A stretch of DNA of 26,493 nt from an uncultured Shinella sp. (GCF_946479415.1 NZ_CAMLFY010000057.1:1-26493); one strand, 5' to 3'. Shown: positions 6,480 to 15,673, counted from the stretch's first letter. Translations and numbers: made by a program. Notes: a model not told the origin generated them from the sequence alone.

Positions 6480-8507
6480 TTACCGCAATTTCGAGTCGCG
6501 CAACAAGACCCCCAGACGGTTTATCTGCTGCGCTGCACCCAAGAAAAGCATCGTCAAAGGACCGGGCTTTTTCATGACGCCAGCCGAAATTTCCTCGATG
6601 AGGTCTTCCGGCCGGCATGGCAAGCCGCTCAGGGGATGCACATAGAAGGGATAGAGAATGAGGCTCGCGGCGACGAGCATGTCGAGATCGATTCGCCGGC
6701 TGCGGCGCGAAATAGCCAGACGATCATCGGTAAGGCCCCAGCCGGCATAAAACGGCATACCGTGCACGCCGACGGCCTTGCCGCGCAGCAGCGCCTCGAA
6801 ACCGGCAAGCGACGTCATGGTTTCCACACGATCCGCCCAGGCGATCCATTGAAGGATATCGCCGCTTTTGACGATCTCGTCCGCGTCGCTTGGCTCTTCG
6901 CCGCCGCTGCGCACGCCGGAGACCACATCGGGATGGGCCTTGTAGACGATGAACGCATCCGGGTAGAGCCTGCGCACCGCAGTGACGAGCCCGGAATTGG
7001 ACCTGACCTGCGGTGAACCGTAGCGGATGGAAGCATCCTTCTCCACCTGGCCTGGAACGAGGATCTTCATCCGTCCTTGCGCCACGACGGGCGGATCGGC
7101 GACGGTACCGAGATTGTATTTCGAAACTCCACGCTGGATCAGGAGCTGAGCCAGGCTTCGTGCACGGGCCAGCAGGCACTCGTCGAACACCGTCTTCGCG
7201 ATGATGTCTTCAAGACGGCTCGCACCCCGTGCATCGTAATAGACATGATCGTCATCGATGGCGATGGAAGACGGGAGCGTCAAAGCCACGCCGAGCCCTT
7301 TCGAGCGGATGAAACCATCCTCAAGGCGAATCGCCGGCACGGAGAGAGGCAGGGGCCTGTCGCTACCCCATACGGCCACGACGCCATTCGCGGCGCGCGC
7401 CGCCGAAACAGCGGCATCCATCGTGCGCCTGTGAACCGGGTCGCCCGCCATGCCCTTGAGGAAGGGGGTCATCGCCCGGCGTTTCCATGGCGAAAACCCG
7501 GCCGTGAAAACCTTGTTTGCGATACGGGCGCGCTGATTGCGGACGGCGACCGCCTGCTCCACCGCCCGCTCCATCGTGCAGATCTGCCGCGTGTGCAAAT
7601 CCAGATAATGCGAATAGTCGAGAAAAGCCGCGTGAAAAACCTGCTCCAACGACGCCGGTGTTTTGTCGGCGCCCAACTCCCCGTGATCGCTCGTCAGCCC
7701 CCGGCCGGAATAATAGGTAGAACCGAAACAGTGAACCGGCCGGCCGGCCATAAGCGCTTCGAAGCCGAGCTGGCTCGATACGGTGTAGACGCTGTCGGCC
7801 TCCTCCAGCAACGGCCAGGGGTTCATGCGGCCCGGCGCGACGATGGACAGACCAAGCGTTGCCGCGGCTTGGCGCAACAGGCTATTCTCGCCGGCGGCGG
7901 GATGGGTACGCACGACGAGCGTCTTGCCGGGATTGGACGTGGCGGCGTGCTCCAGCATGACCCGGAAACGCTGTGCATTCGCACCGGCCCCCGCAATGGA
8001 CGCATCACCGGCCACCTGATCGACGAGCAGAACGAAAGGACGGCCCTGTGGTACACCGGCGGCAACCGGGGTGATGAGCGGGCTGTTGTTGTATTTGGAG
8101 AGACGTTCGTCCCGCAGCAACGCCATCAAGCGATGCGCACGGTCGAGTGCCGGCGGATCGGTCTGCGGCCATGCCAGCAGGCTTTCGAGGTCGCTCGGCT
8201 GTCGCGCATCAAAATAGATGCCCTGGCGATCGATCACAAAGGAATGGCTTGGCTCCGCCTGCCCCGGCGCAAAGCCGCGCAGAAAGCCATCTTCGAGCGT
8301 GAGGACTTCCTTGCCGAACCTTTCGGCAAGCCGAACGGCGCGCCTGCCCGACGGACGCCGCCCCCAGCCGACAAAACCATCCACCCTGCCGGGAAAAACG
8401 AAGGGCCAGGCGACGATATCGGCATCAAGCAACCGCGCGATATCCTCCCGCTGCTGCCAGAGGCCGTACGAGAGGAGAGCATAGGTCTTGCGTGCCCGAT
8501 CGGCCAT
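6480..8507 (-). CDS. kpsC: Capsule polysaccharide biosynthesis protein KpsC (dual Kdo transferase)
   Basis: KpsC contains two fused glycosyltransferase modules that add alternating beta-2,4 and beta-2,7 Kdo residues to the lipid anchor of ABC-exported capsules (family knowledge). The protein is 675 residues from the ATG at 8507, the E. coli KpsC length. Both halves are visible as an internal duplication. TLEDGFLRGFAPG and RLEDGFIRSKGLG are equivalent, as are LSKYNNSP and VSKYNLGT, VRTHPAAGENSL and VYKAHPDVVSG, and CFGSTYYSGRGLTSD and VHGMPFYAGWGLTDD. An in-frame ATG at 8519 would add four residues but lacks a binding site, whereas GGGA lies six bases before 8507. It follows the OPX gene after 80 bases and precedes kpsS on the same strand, so a three-gene operon is likely. 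Confidence 0.93.
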   Translation of the reverse strand: MADRARKTYALLSYGLWQQREDIARLLDADIVAWPFVFPGRVDGFVGWGRRPSGRRAVRLAERFGKEVLTLEDGFLRGFAPGQAEPSHSFVIDRQGIYFDARQPSDLESLLAWPQTDPPALDRAHRLMALLRDERLSKYNNSPLITPVAAGVPQGRPFVLLVDQVAGDASIAGAGANAQRFRVMLEHAATSNPGKTLVVRTHPAAGENSLLRQAAATLGLSIVAPGRMNPWPLLEEADSVYTVSSQLGFEALMAGRPVHCFGSTYYSGRGLTSDHGELGADKTPASLEQVFHAAFLDYSHYLDLHTRQICTMERAVEQAVAVRNQRARIANKVFTAGFSPWKRRAMTPFLKGMAGDPVHRRTMDAAVSAARAANGVVAVWGSDRPLPLSVPAIRLEDGFIRSKGLGVALTLPSSIAIDDDHVYYDARGASRLEDIIAKTVFDECLLARARSLAQLLIQRGVSKYNLGTVADPPVVAQGRMKILVPGQVEKDASIRYGSPQVRSNSGLVTAVRRLYPDAFIVYKAHPDVVSGVRSGGEEPSDADEIVKSGDILQWIAWADRVETMTSLAGFEALLRGKAVGVHGMPFYAGWGLTDDRLAISRRSRRIDLDMLVAASLILYPFYVHPLSGLPCRPEDLIEEISAGVMKKPGPLTMLFLGAAQQINRLGVLLRDSKLR

Positions 8508-8587
8508 CCAGCATCCCATCGATCATGCGCGTCGCCGACGGCATATCGCAGCGCTTTCAGGCGCCAAGCTATACCGTCGCAACGTCG

Positions 8588-9805
8588 TCAGAACGCCCTG
8601 GTCGTCCGCGTGATATTGTAAGCTGCGCTGGATCCGCTGGAAACAATCGTCAGGAACTTCGCAAGATCCGTAGCGACATGGCGCGACAGATAAATCACGT
8701 CCTTGTTCCGCACGGGGAAGTTCTGGGCGATGATATAGCTCTGCGTTGCAGCCAGATCGAGGCGATAAACGATCGGATAGCGGCCATCGCCATCCGGCGC
8801 CATGCCGCGGGAGATGAGATCACGGAAGCGATCATCACCGACGACACTGCGGTAGACGCTCTCATCCTCGTAGCGGAAGACGAAATAGCCCTTCGGATCG
8901 GCCGTCGCGATACTGCCGCCGCCGGCAAGCGCGGCAGCCTCGACGAGGCTAAGCTTGGCGGCGTTGAACGGGATCTTGCCCGTCTTCTCCGTCTGGCCGA
9001 GCGCCGAGAATGTCTGCGGGTCGAAGGTGAGGTAGATCTGATCGTCCGGCTTGACGTAGATGTCGTCCTTCGGATTGTCGATGATCGTCTGCAGGAGCAC
9101 CGAGCGCGAACGGCCGCCGCGCTTCAGGCTGACATAAGTGTCATACGGCGGCTTGGACGCACCGCCCGCCATGGCAAGCACTTCGCTGAGATGCTGACCG
9201 TTGAGACCGAGCGGCACGATGGACGCATTGCGCACATCCCCTTGAACGGACACGGTGCGCGACGCGTTGCTCGCCATCGAAACGATGACGTCCGGCTCCA
9301 CGGCCTTGGCTTTCAGCGCATCGACGATCGTCGCACGGGCAGAATCGATGGTCATACCGGCAAAGCGGACGGAGCCCACATAGGGAATCTGGCCATGGCC
9401 ATCGGGCTGAACGACGACGGGAATGGTTGTCGACTTGCGTTCGACCGTCGAGAAGAGGCCATCGGGACCTGCTTCAAAAATCGTGACATCAAGGCGATCG
9501 CCGACGCCGATGACCGGAGTGCTGCCGCCGCCGCCGAAGCCGAACGTGCTGGCAAATCCAAGGCGCGTCCCGGCGTTAACGCCGTTGGCGACGCGCTGGT
9601 CGATATTGACGACGTCGAAAATCAGCTTGGTCTGGGGAATTTCGTAGGTTTTCCCGCCGGCACCGGCGGAAAGCACTTCCTGGGTCAGCGGCCCGTCATT
9701 CGGGACCACGCAACCCGCCAGCGTCAAGGCTGCGCCGGCCAGGAGAATACGCGTAAACGCGCTCAACGCCTTGCGCGGCCCACTCACGTCTTCATTTCCG
9801 ATCAT
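8588..9805 (-). CDS. Outer-membrane polysaccharide export lipoprotein (OPX family, Wza/CtrA/KpsD-like)
   Basis: Likely the outer-membrane exit channel for the capsule. The protein is 405 residues from the ATG at 9805, with AGGAAA upstream. Residues 18-32 (TRILLAGAALTLAGC) are a lipoprotein signal with the lipobox LAGC and acylated Cys32. The polysaccharide-export domain follows (VIGVGDRLDVTIFEAGPDGLF, then VVVQPDGHGQIPYVGSVRFAG), then SLBB-type segments (VSVQGDVRNASIVPLG, LSEVLAMAGG). The length fits CtrA/Wza-like OPX proteins better than the longer E. coli KpsD. The C-terminus (DVIYLSRHVATDLAKFL) leads into the amphipathic tail expected for the membrane barrel helix. The reading frame extends to a GTG at 9868, but this would bury the signal peptide. 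First gene of the operon with kpsC and kpsS. Confidence 0.9.
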   Translation of the reverse strand: MIGNEDVSGPRKALSAFTRILLAGAALTLAGCVVPNDGPLTQEVLSAGAGGKTYEIPQTKLIFDVVNIDQRVANGVNAGTRLGFASTFGFGGGGSTPVIGVGDRLDVTIFEAGPDGLFSTVERKSTTIPVVVQPDGHGQIPYVGSVRFAGMTIDSARATIVDALKAKAVEPDVIVSMASNASRTVSVQGDVRNASIVPLGLNGQHLSEVLAMAGGASKPPYDTYVSLKRGGRSRSVLLQTIIDNPKDDIYVKPDDQIYLTFDPQTFSALGQTEKTGKIPFNAAKLSLVEAAALAGGGSIATADPKGYFVFRYEDESVYRSVVGDDRFRDLISRGMAPDGDGRYPIVYRLDLAATQSYIIAQNFPVRNKDVIYLSRHVATDLAKFLTIVSSGSSAAYNITRTTRAF

Positions 9806-9879
9806 CACACTGCATTTCCTGTTGACCGCGCCTTCATAGACACGAGGCAAGAGCCGGCCGCTCGCCACGACGGATCGGC

Positions 9880-9908
9880 ATAGACATGCAGTTCAGACGT
9901 TTCGTCAA
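9880..9908 (-). promoter_or_regulatory. Candidate sigma-70 promoter for the OPX-kpsC-kpsS operon
   Basis: On the - strand TTGACG (9903-9908) is followed after 17 bases by GTCTAT (9880-9885). Transcription would start near 9873 and leave a leader of about 68 bases before the OPX ATG. The -35 box is good and the -10 box is weak. Assigned by eye only. Confidence 0.4.
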
Positions 9909-10149
9909 GTCCCATGACCAAACCTTGTCCCAATCAGGCACATCCATGCGGCCCCCGCCGACACCATGGAGCAAATCCCTTGCACATTCGTTACGGCCTG
10001 AAAAGCCGCTTGACCCGTCTGCATTCCAAATCAACGTTTTCCACCGGCTTTTTAAGACGAGGTGCGACAAAAAGAACGCAGCCTCACCGGCCCGACATCA
10101 AAGGCCAGGAAACTGGCGGCAGGCTTGCCGGAAGGAATCAGCACATTTC

Positions 10150-10178
10150 AGGCACGGCCCCTTTTCGGAACCGTGCCT
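10150..10178. terminator. Possible 3' hairpin of the RND operon; rest of 9909-10220 shows no gene
   Basis: AGGCACGG (10150-10157) pairs perfectly with CCGTGCCT (10171-10178), 43 bases after the RND pump stop on the - strand. No U-run follows on either strand, so termination is uncertain. The remaining non-coding DNA of 9909-10220 contains only a long-looped repeat, AAAAGCCG (10001-10008) against CGGCTTTT (10045-10052). I see no convincing gene there. Confidence 0.35.
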
Positions 10179-10220
10179 TGCCCGACCCTGTCGAGGGATA
10201 TGGGCGAAATTGAGAGAGCG

Positions 10221-13200
10221 TTATGAGGCTTCGACCGGCGCCGACTCAGCAACGGGTTCCTGTCGTTCCTCCGGCTTGATACGGAACCAGGCAATGTAGA
10301 GCGCGGGAAGAAAGAGCAGCGTCAGCACGGTGCCGACGATGATACCGCCCATCATGGCATAGGCCATCGGCCCCCAGAAAACTTCGCGGGAGATGGGGAT
10401 AAGCGCAAGGCTTGCCGCCGCCGCTGTCAGCATGATCGGCCGCATGCGGTGTTCCGTCGCCTCGCGCACGGCAGTCCAGGCATGCATGCCCTCGCGCCTC
10501 AGATCCTCGATCTGCACGACGAGGATGACCGAATTGCGGATGAGGATGCCGATCAGCGCCAGCACGCCGAGGATCGCCACGAAGCCGAGCGGCGCGCCGC
10601 TGCCGAGCAGCGCGATGACGACCCCGATGAGCGCGAGCGGCGCCACCGCGAAGACGAGGAAGAGCCGCGAGAAACTCTGCAACTGCAGCATCAGGATCGT
10701 CGCCATGGCAAACAGCATCAACGGCACGACGGCAACGATCGGCGCCTGGCTGTTGGCGCTTTCCTCCACCGAACCGCCAACTGCGATCTGGTAGCCCGAC
10801 GGCAGGCTTTCGCGGAAGCTCGCGACATCCTTGTCCATCTCGGAGACGATCGTCGCCGGCTGCACGCCGCCTGTAATGCTCGCCTTCACCGTGATGGTGG
10901 GCTGACGCGAACGGCGCCAGACGACCGGTTGCTCCATCTCGTAGCGGAAGTTCGCAACGGCGGCGAGCGGCACGGAGGTGCCGTTCGCCGTCGGCAGCTG
11001 GAGCTGGCGCAGGGTTTCGATGGATTCGCGTTCCGCCGCCTTTGCCCGGCCAATGACGTCGATCAGATAGACGTCGTCGCGGATCTGGGTGACGGTGGTG
11101 CCGCCGGTGACGCCGTTCAGTGCCGAGGCGATATCCTGCGAGGTCACGCCGAGCTGGCGTGCCTTGTCCTGGAGAACATCGACCTTCACGACACGCGCCG
11201 GCTCGTTCCAGTCATAGACGATGTCGCCGAGACGGCTGTTCCGGCCGAGCAATTCGCCGAAAGCCAGCGCATGACTGCGCACGTCCTGAATATCGGGGCC
11301 GCTGATGCGATACTGGACCGGCCGACCGACCGGCGGGCCGATGTCGAGCAGCTTGACCAGCGCGTCGGTGCCGACAAAGGTCTTGCGCAGATAGTCCTGA
11401 AGATCGGCTTTGAGACGATCGCGCGCCTCGAGATCTTTGCTGACGATGACCGTCTGGCCGAAGGCCGGCGACGGTGGCTGCACGTCGAAGGACAGGAGGA
11501 AACGCACCGCCCCTTCCCCGACATAGGACGACCAGCGCTCGATATCCGGATTGCCCTTCAGCTTTTCCTCTTCGAACTTGGCGATCTGCGCCTTGGTCTC
11601 GGCGATCGAGGCGTTCTGCGGCAAAGCCCAGTCGACGATGAGTTCCGGACGGTCCGACGACGGGAAGAACTGCTCCGGCACGAAGCGCATGCCGAAGACC
11701 GAGACGAAGAAGATGAGCACGGTCGCGACGATCGTCGTCCACTTCCAGCGCATGCAGACATCGAGGATGCGTGCGAAGGTGCGGCCGAACCAGCCCTTCT
11801 GTTCATGATGGCTCTTCATGCTCTTGGGCAGAATGGTGACGCCGAGCAGCGGTGTGAAGATGACCGCCACGACCCAGGAGACGACGAGCGAGATCGCGAT
11901 GACCACGAAGAGGCTGAAGGTGAACTCGCCGGCCGCGCTGCTGTTGAGACCGATCGGGATGAAGCCCGCCACGGTGACCAAAGTGCCGGTCAACATGGGA
12001 AAGGCTGTGGACGTGTAGACGTAGGTCGCCGCCTTGCGCAGCGAATCGCCCGCCTCCAGCCGCGCCACCATCATCTCGACGGCGATCATGGCATCGTCGA
12101 CGAGCAGGCCAAGCGCGATGATCAGGGCGCCGAGCGACACGCGCTGCAACGATATGCCGTCGTAATACATGAAGACGAAAGTGATCGCGAGCGTCAGCGG
12201 GATCGACAGCGCCACGACGAGGCCGGCGCGGATGCCGAGACTGACGAAGCTGACGATGAGAACGATCGCGACCGCCTCGAACAGTGCCTGCGTGAAGCCC
12301 GACACCGCCTCCTCGACGACCTTCGGCTGGTCGGAAACGAGGTGCACATCGACGCCGACGGGCAGGTCATGCGAGAGGATTTCGATTTCCTTCTCCACCT
12401 TGGCACCGAATTCGAGCAGGTTCGCGCCCTGCTTCATGCCGATGGCAAGGCCGATCGCCGGCTCGCCATTGAAGCGGAAGAGACCGGACGGCGGATCCTC
12501 GTAGCCGCGGGTGATGGTGGCGATGTCGCTCAAACGGAAGAAGCGGTTGTTGACCCGCAGATTGACATCACGAAGGCTCGCTTCGGAGGAGAACTGCCCG
12601 CCGACGCGAACGCTGACGCGCTCGCCGCCGGCCTGCACCACGCCGGAAGGCGCAATGGCATTCTGCGCCTGCAAGGTCGAAACGACCTGCTGGGTGGAAA
12701 TACCGAGCGCCGCAAGCTGGCGCGTGGAGAATTCGAGATAGATCACCTCGTCCTGCGCGCCCACGAGATCGACCTTGCCGACATTCGGCACGGTGAGGAT
12801 GCGGGTACGGGCGTCCTCGACATAGTCGCGCAGCTGGCGCGGAGTCAGGCCGTCGGCGGTAAAGGCGTAGATATTGCCGAAGACGTCGCCGAAACGGTCG
12901 TTGAAGGCGGGACCGACGACACCCGAGGGGAACTGCCCCCTGATATCGTTGATCATATTGCGGACGGTCAGCCAGGTGCCCGGCACATCGCGGGCGCGCG
13001 TCGTCGGCTTCAGGTTGACGAAGACGAGCGTCTGGCCGGGTGTCGTGACGCTGCGGCTGAAATCGAGCGACTCCAGCTCCTCCAGCTTGCGCTCGATACG
13101 CTCGGTCACCTGCCGCGTCGTCTCTTCGACCGAAGCCCCCGGCCAGGCCGCGCTGATCGTCATGGTCTTGATGACGAAGGAGGGATCCTCCTCGCGGCCG

Positions 13201-13304
13201 AGGTTCTGATAGGTGAAGAAGCCGAGCAGCGCGAAGACGATCATGAAGTACCAGACGAGCGATGCGTGATCGAGCGCCCAGTCAGAAAGGTTGAACTTCT
13301 TCAT
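10221..13304 (-). CDS. RND multidrug efflux pump, inner-membrane transporter (AcrB/TriC-like)
   Basis: Proton-driven exporter of the hydrophobe/amphiphile RND family; the substrate is unknown. The protein is 1027 residues, full family length. Membrane helix 1 is at about 16-32, followed by a periplasmic domain with AAWPGASVEE (52-61). The conserved proton-relay aspartates of helix 4 are present as Asp403-Asp404 (LGLLVDDAMIAVE). The second half repeats the fold, with the GVLALIGILIRNSVILV helix and a PALYIAWFRI end. The start overlaps the stop of the upstream adaptor by ATGA (13301-13304), so the genes are translationally coupled. Two adaptor genes upstream of one pump recall the TriABC arrangement of Pseudomonas. 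No outer-membrane factor is in the operon; the one at 22935-24335 is a candidate partner. Confidence 0.95.
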   Translation of the reverse strand: MKKFNLSDWALDHASLVWYFMIVFALLGFFTYQNLGREEDPSFVIKTMTISAAWPGASVEETTRQVTERIERKLEELESLDFSRSVTTPGQTLVFVNLKPTTRARDVPGTWLTVRNMINDIRGQFPSGVVGPAFNDRFGDVFGNIYAFTADGLTPRQLRDYVEDARTRILTVPNVGKVDLVGAQDEVIYLEFSTRQLAALGISTQQVVSTLQAQNAIAPSGVVQAGGERVSVRVGGQFSSEASLRDVNLRVNNRFFRLSDIATITRGYEDPPSGLFRFNGEPAIGLAIGMKQGANLLEFGAKVEKEIEILSHDLPVGVDVHLVSDQPKVVEEAVSGFTQALFEAVAIVLIVSFVSLGIRAGLVVALSIPLTLAITFVFMYYDGISLQRVSLGALIIALGLLVDDAMIAVEMMVARLEAGDSLRKAATYVYTSTAFPMLTGTLVTVAGFIPIGLNSSAAGEFTFSLFVVIAISLVVSWVVAVIFTPLLGVTILPKSMKSHHEQKGWFGRTFARILDVCMRWKWTTIVATVLIFFVSVFGMRFVPEQFFPSSDRPELIVDWALPQNASIAETKAQIAKFEEEKLKGNPDIERWSSYVGEGAVRFLLSFDVQPPSPAFGQTVIVSKDLEARDRLKADLQDYLRKTFVGTDALVKLLDIGPPVGRPVQYRISGPDIQDVRSHALAFGELLGRNSRLGDIVYDWNEPARVVKVDVLQDKARQLGVTSQDIASALNGVTGGTTVTQIRDDVYLIDVIGRAKAAERESIETLRQLQLPTANGTSVPLAAVANFRYEMEQPVVWRRSRQPTITVKASITGGVQPATIVSEMDKDVASFRESLPSGYQIAVGGSVEESANSQAPIVAVVPLMLFAMATILMLQLQSFSRLFLVFAVAPLALIGVVIALLGSGAPLGFVAILGVLALIGILIRNSVILVVQIEDLRREGMHAWTAVREATEHRMRPIMLTAAAASLALIPISREVFWGPMAYAMMGGIIVGTVLTLLFLPALYIAWFRIKPEERQEPVAESAPVEAS

Positions 13305-14374
13305 AGGCTTGCCCCGTCTTCGATCTTCACTTTCTGGCCTTCTTCGAGGCTGTTCACCCCGGCGGTGACGACCCGGTCGCCATCCTTCAGACCCTTTGCC
13401 ACCGGCACATATTGGCCTGCGGCGGCCCCCGTCTCGATGGCCGCGAGATGCACCTCGCCCTTGGCCGCATCGACCAGCCAGACATGCGGCTTGCCGTCCT
13501 TCTCGAGTACTGCCGTTTCCGGCACCATGATCGCCGTCAGGTTCGGCCCTTCAAGCTCGGCGGTGATCGTCGTGCCGAGCCGCACCGTATCCGGCGGGTT
13601 TTCCAGCGCGATCTTCACCCGGCGTGTGCGGGTTACGGCATCGGCAGACGGCGCGACCTCGCGCACCGTGCCCTTGACGGTAATCGCCGGGCTGATCTGC
13701 AGCGATACCGTGAAACGGCTGCCCATGGCGATGGCTTCCGCCATTTCGGGGATATCGACGACCGCATCGCGCTCTTCCGGTCGGGCAACCGTGACGATGG
13801 CCTCGCCCGGCGAGACGGTCTGGCCGACCTCCGCACCTGTCGCGATGACCACGCCGTCGAATTCCGCCTCGATGCGCGTATAGGAGAGCTGCTCCTCCGC
13901 TTTCACCAGCGCGGTGCGCGCCCGGATGAGGCCGGCATCGGCCGCCTCGCGCGACTGCTCGGCGCTTTCGACCGCGGCTTTCGCCGCGGCGTTGGATTGC
14001 AGCAACGTCTTCTGCCGGTCCTCGCTGGCGACCGCGCTTGCAAGCGTCGCCTCGGCGCTGGAAAGCTCTGCACGCGCCGAACGGACCGCCAGTTCATAGG
14101 CCGTCGCATCGAGCACGGCGAGCGCATCGCCTTTCTTCACGAGATCACCGACATGCACCGAGCGCGACACCAGCCGCCCTGCAACGCGCGAACCGAGCGC
14201 GGCCTGCACTCTCGCCTGCACCGTGCCGGCAAAGCGTGTCCCGGGCAGCGCCGTCGGTGTCACGACGACGGAGAGCACCGGCGGTGGCGGGGCGGCGGCC
14301 TCCTCTTCCTTCTTGCAGGCCGACAGCGCCAGTGCGGCAGCCACGGCAAGAGCGAGCGGCACGGGCGTCCTCAT
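13301..14374 (-). CDS. RND efflux periplasmic adaptor (lipoprotein, second adaptor)
   Basis: Membrane fusion protein linking the RND pump to an outer-membrane channel. The protein is 357 residues from the ATG at 14374. The signal peptide ends in the lipobox LSAC with Cys20, so it should be lipid-anchored in the inner membrane. The lipoyl half-motif SRVAGRLVSRSVHVGDLVKKGDALAVLD is followed by an alanine-rich alpha hairpin. The second lipoyl half is YTRIEAEFDGVVIATGAEVGQTVSPGE, followed by beta-barrel and membrane-proximal domains. Both ends overlap neighbours by ATGA: the start with the stop of the first adaptor (14371-14374) and the stop with the pump start (13301-13304). It differs clearly from the first adaptor, so the pair is not a recent duplication. 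Confidence 0.93.
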   Translation of the reverse strand: MRTPVPLALAVAAALALSACKKEEEAAAPPPPVLSVVVTPTALPGTRFAGTVQARVQAALGSRVAGRLVSRSVHVGDLVKKGDALAVLDATAYELAVRSARAELSSAEATLASAVASEDRQKTLLQSNAAAKAAVESAEQSREAADAGLIRARTALVKAEEQLSYTRIEAEFDGVVIATGAEVGQTVSPGEAIVTVARPEERDAVVDIPEMAEAIAMGSRFTVSLQISPAITVKGTVREVAPSADAVTRTRRVKIALENPPDTVRLGTTITAELEGPNLTAIMVPETAVLEKDGKPHVWLVDAAKGEVHLAAIETGAAAGQYVPVAKGLKDGDRVVTAGVNSLEEGQKVKIEDGASL

Positions 14375-15441
14375 TTGGCGGCTCCTTCGATGGCGGTCAC
14401 GGTCTGGCCGGGGCGCAGCAGCTTGGTGCCGTCGGCGACATAAGTTTCCCCCTCCTCGATGCCGCCCGAAATCAGCGCGGAGCCGGTTTCGAAGGACAGC
14501 ACATCGACAGGACGCAGGCTCACGGTGTTCTTCGTCTTGTCGACGATCCACAGCGCCGGCTTGCCCGCGATACCTGACATCGCCTGCCACGGCACGACGG
14601 CAACGCGCCGCGGTGCAAGCGCACCGACACCGACGACGGACGCGCCGAGCGTCATTTCCGGCGGCGTCTGGTCCATGGCGATTTTCACGCGCACCGTACC
14701 GGTCTGCGTGTCGATGGTGGGCGAAACCTCGCGCACATTGCCGGTCGTGCGCACCCTGTCGTCGCTGAGCAAGGTGACGACCACGCCATCCTTCGCCGGC
14801 TGGGCAAGGAACAGGGATTCGTAGACATCGAACACGGCGTCGCGCGGGCCGGTATCGGCGATGGTGAACATGGTCTGTGCCGCCTGCGCCACCTGACCCG
14901 TTTCGGCGAGGCGTGCGGTGACGATGCCATCAGTGGGCGCTCGCAGTTCGGTATAGGAGAGCACATCCTTTGCAGTATCGCGCTGGGCAATGGCCGATTC
15001 CCGCGCATTCTCGGCGGTGCGCAACGCCGTTTCGGCATCGTCGAAATCACGCTGCGTGCTGATACCGTCGTTCAAAAGCGATCTCTGGCGCTCGAAATTG
15101 GTGCGGGCAAGCTTCAGTTGCGCGTCCGCGGCACGCACGCCGGCTTCCGCAGCCTCGACATCCGCCTTCTGCTCCTCGGGGTCGAGCCGCGCAATGATCT
15201 GGCCCTCCTTCACCGCGCTGCCGACATCGACGAACCAGCCGGTGATGCGCCCGCCGACGCGGAAGGAAAGGTCCGTCTGCACCCGCGCCACGACTTCGCC
15301 CGTGATGGTGACCGACTGTTCGCGCTCTTCGAAATGCACCGGCGCGATGCGCACCGGTCGCGCCATGCCATCGGCATAGGCCGGGATCGCCGTGGCAGAC
15401 AGCAAAAGGGCCGTCAGCATCATTCTGCCCGATCGGGTCAT
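14371..15441 (-). CDS. RND efflux periplasmic adaptor (first adaptor)
   Basis: Membrane fusion protein of the HlyD/AcrA type and first gene of the efflux operon. The protein is 356 residues from the ATG at 15441, with GGTGGAG six bases upstream. A GTG at 15453 is also in frame but less likely. The N-terminus (MTRSGRMMLTALLLSATAIP, then AYA) is a cleavable signal peptide without a lipobox cysteine. Lipoyl halves are FRVGGRITGWFVDVGSAVKEG and YTELRAPTDGIVTARLAETG, separated by an alpha-hairpin segment (KLARTNFERQRSLL). The beta-barrel segment VREVSPTIDTQTGTVRVKI follows. The gene overlaps the second adaptor by ATGA. A secreted adaptor paired with a lipid-anchored one suggests the pump uses both in one complex, as TriA and TriB do. 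Confidence 0.93.
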   Translation of the reverse strand: MTRSGRMMLTALLLSATAIPAYADGMARPVRIAPVHFEEREQSVTITGEVVARVQTDLSFRVGGRITGWFVDVGSAVKEGQIIARLDPEEQKADVEAAEAGVRAADAQLKLARTNFERQRSLLNDGISTQRDFDDAETALRTAENARESAIAQRDTAKDVLSYTELRAPTDGIVTARLAETGQVAQAAQTMFTIADTGPRDAVFDVYESLFLAQPAKDGVVVTLLSDDRVRTTGNVREVSPTIDTQTGTVRVKIAMDQTPPEMTLGASVVGVGALAPRRVAVVPWQAMSGIAGKPALWIVDKTKNTVSLRPVDVLSFETGSALISGGIEEGETYVADGTKLLRPGQTVTAIEGAAK

Positions 15442-15465
15442 CGTCGTCTCCACCTTTGCAGAAAC

Positions 15466-15516
15466 CCCATTTAATATGGGTCCTCATTATATCGCGAAGA
15501 TCAGACTGGCAAGTCT
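15466..15516 (-). promoter_or_regulatory. Efflux operon promoter with operator-like inverted repeats
   Basis: On the - strand a consensus TATAAT (15486-15491) has CTTGCC about 16 bases upstream as a -35 box. CCCAT-TTAAT-ATGGG (15466-15480) is an inverted repeat covering the predicted transcription start. AGACT-GGCA-AGTCT (15503-15516) is a second inverted repeat over the -35. Repeats in these positions are typical of repressor control of efflux operons. No regulator gene is adjacent. Confidence 0.55.
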
Positions 15517-15673
15517 TCACACCATCTGGCGTTGAGGCTGCCGTTGCCGAGTGTGGCGAAGTTCAGGAAAAAAGCCAATCACCAAGATGCCGCGACAGAA
15601 AAATATAATAAATCATATTTTTCAGCAGCCTAGCGTGACCAAAGCGGGAAGAGGCATCAGGCCTTTCAAACAA

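Noticed and set aside
9886..10299. + strand ORF of 137 codons in the gap before the RND operon
   Set aside because: It overlaps the end of the RND pump gene, has no convincing binding site, and gives a composition typical of spurious frames.
10449..13883. Very long open frame of 1144 codons on the + strand
   Set aside because: It is antisense to the RND pump and adaptor, which have full family motifs. The translated product is Arg/Asp/His-rich and low in complexity, as expected for the mirror of a GC-rich gene.
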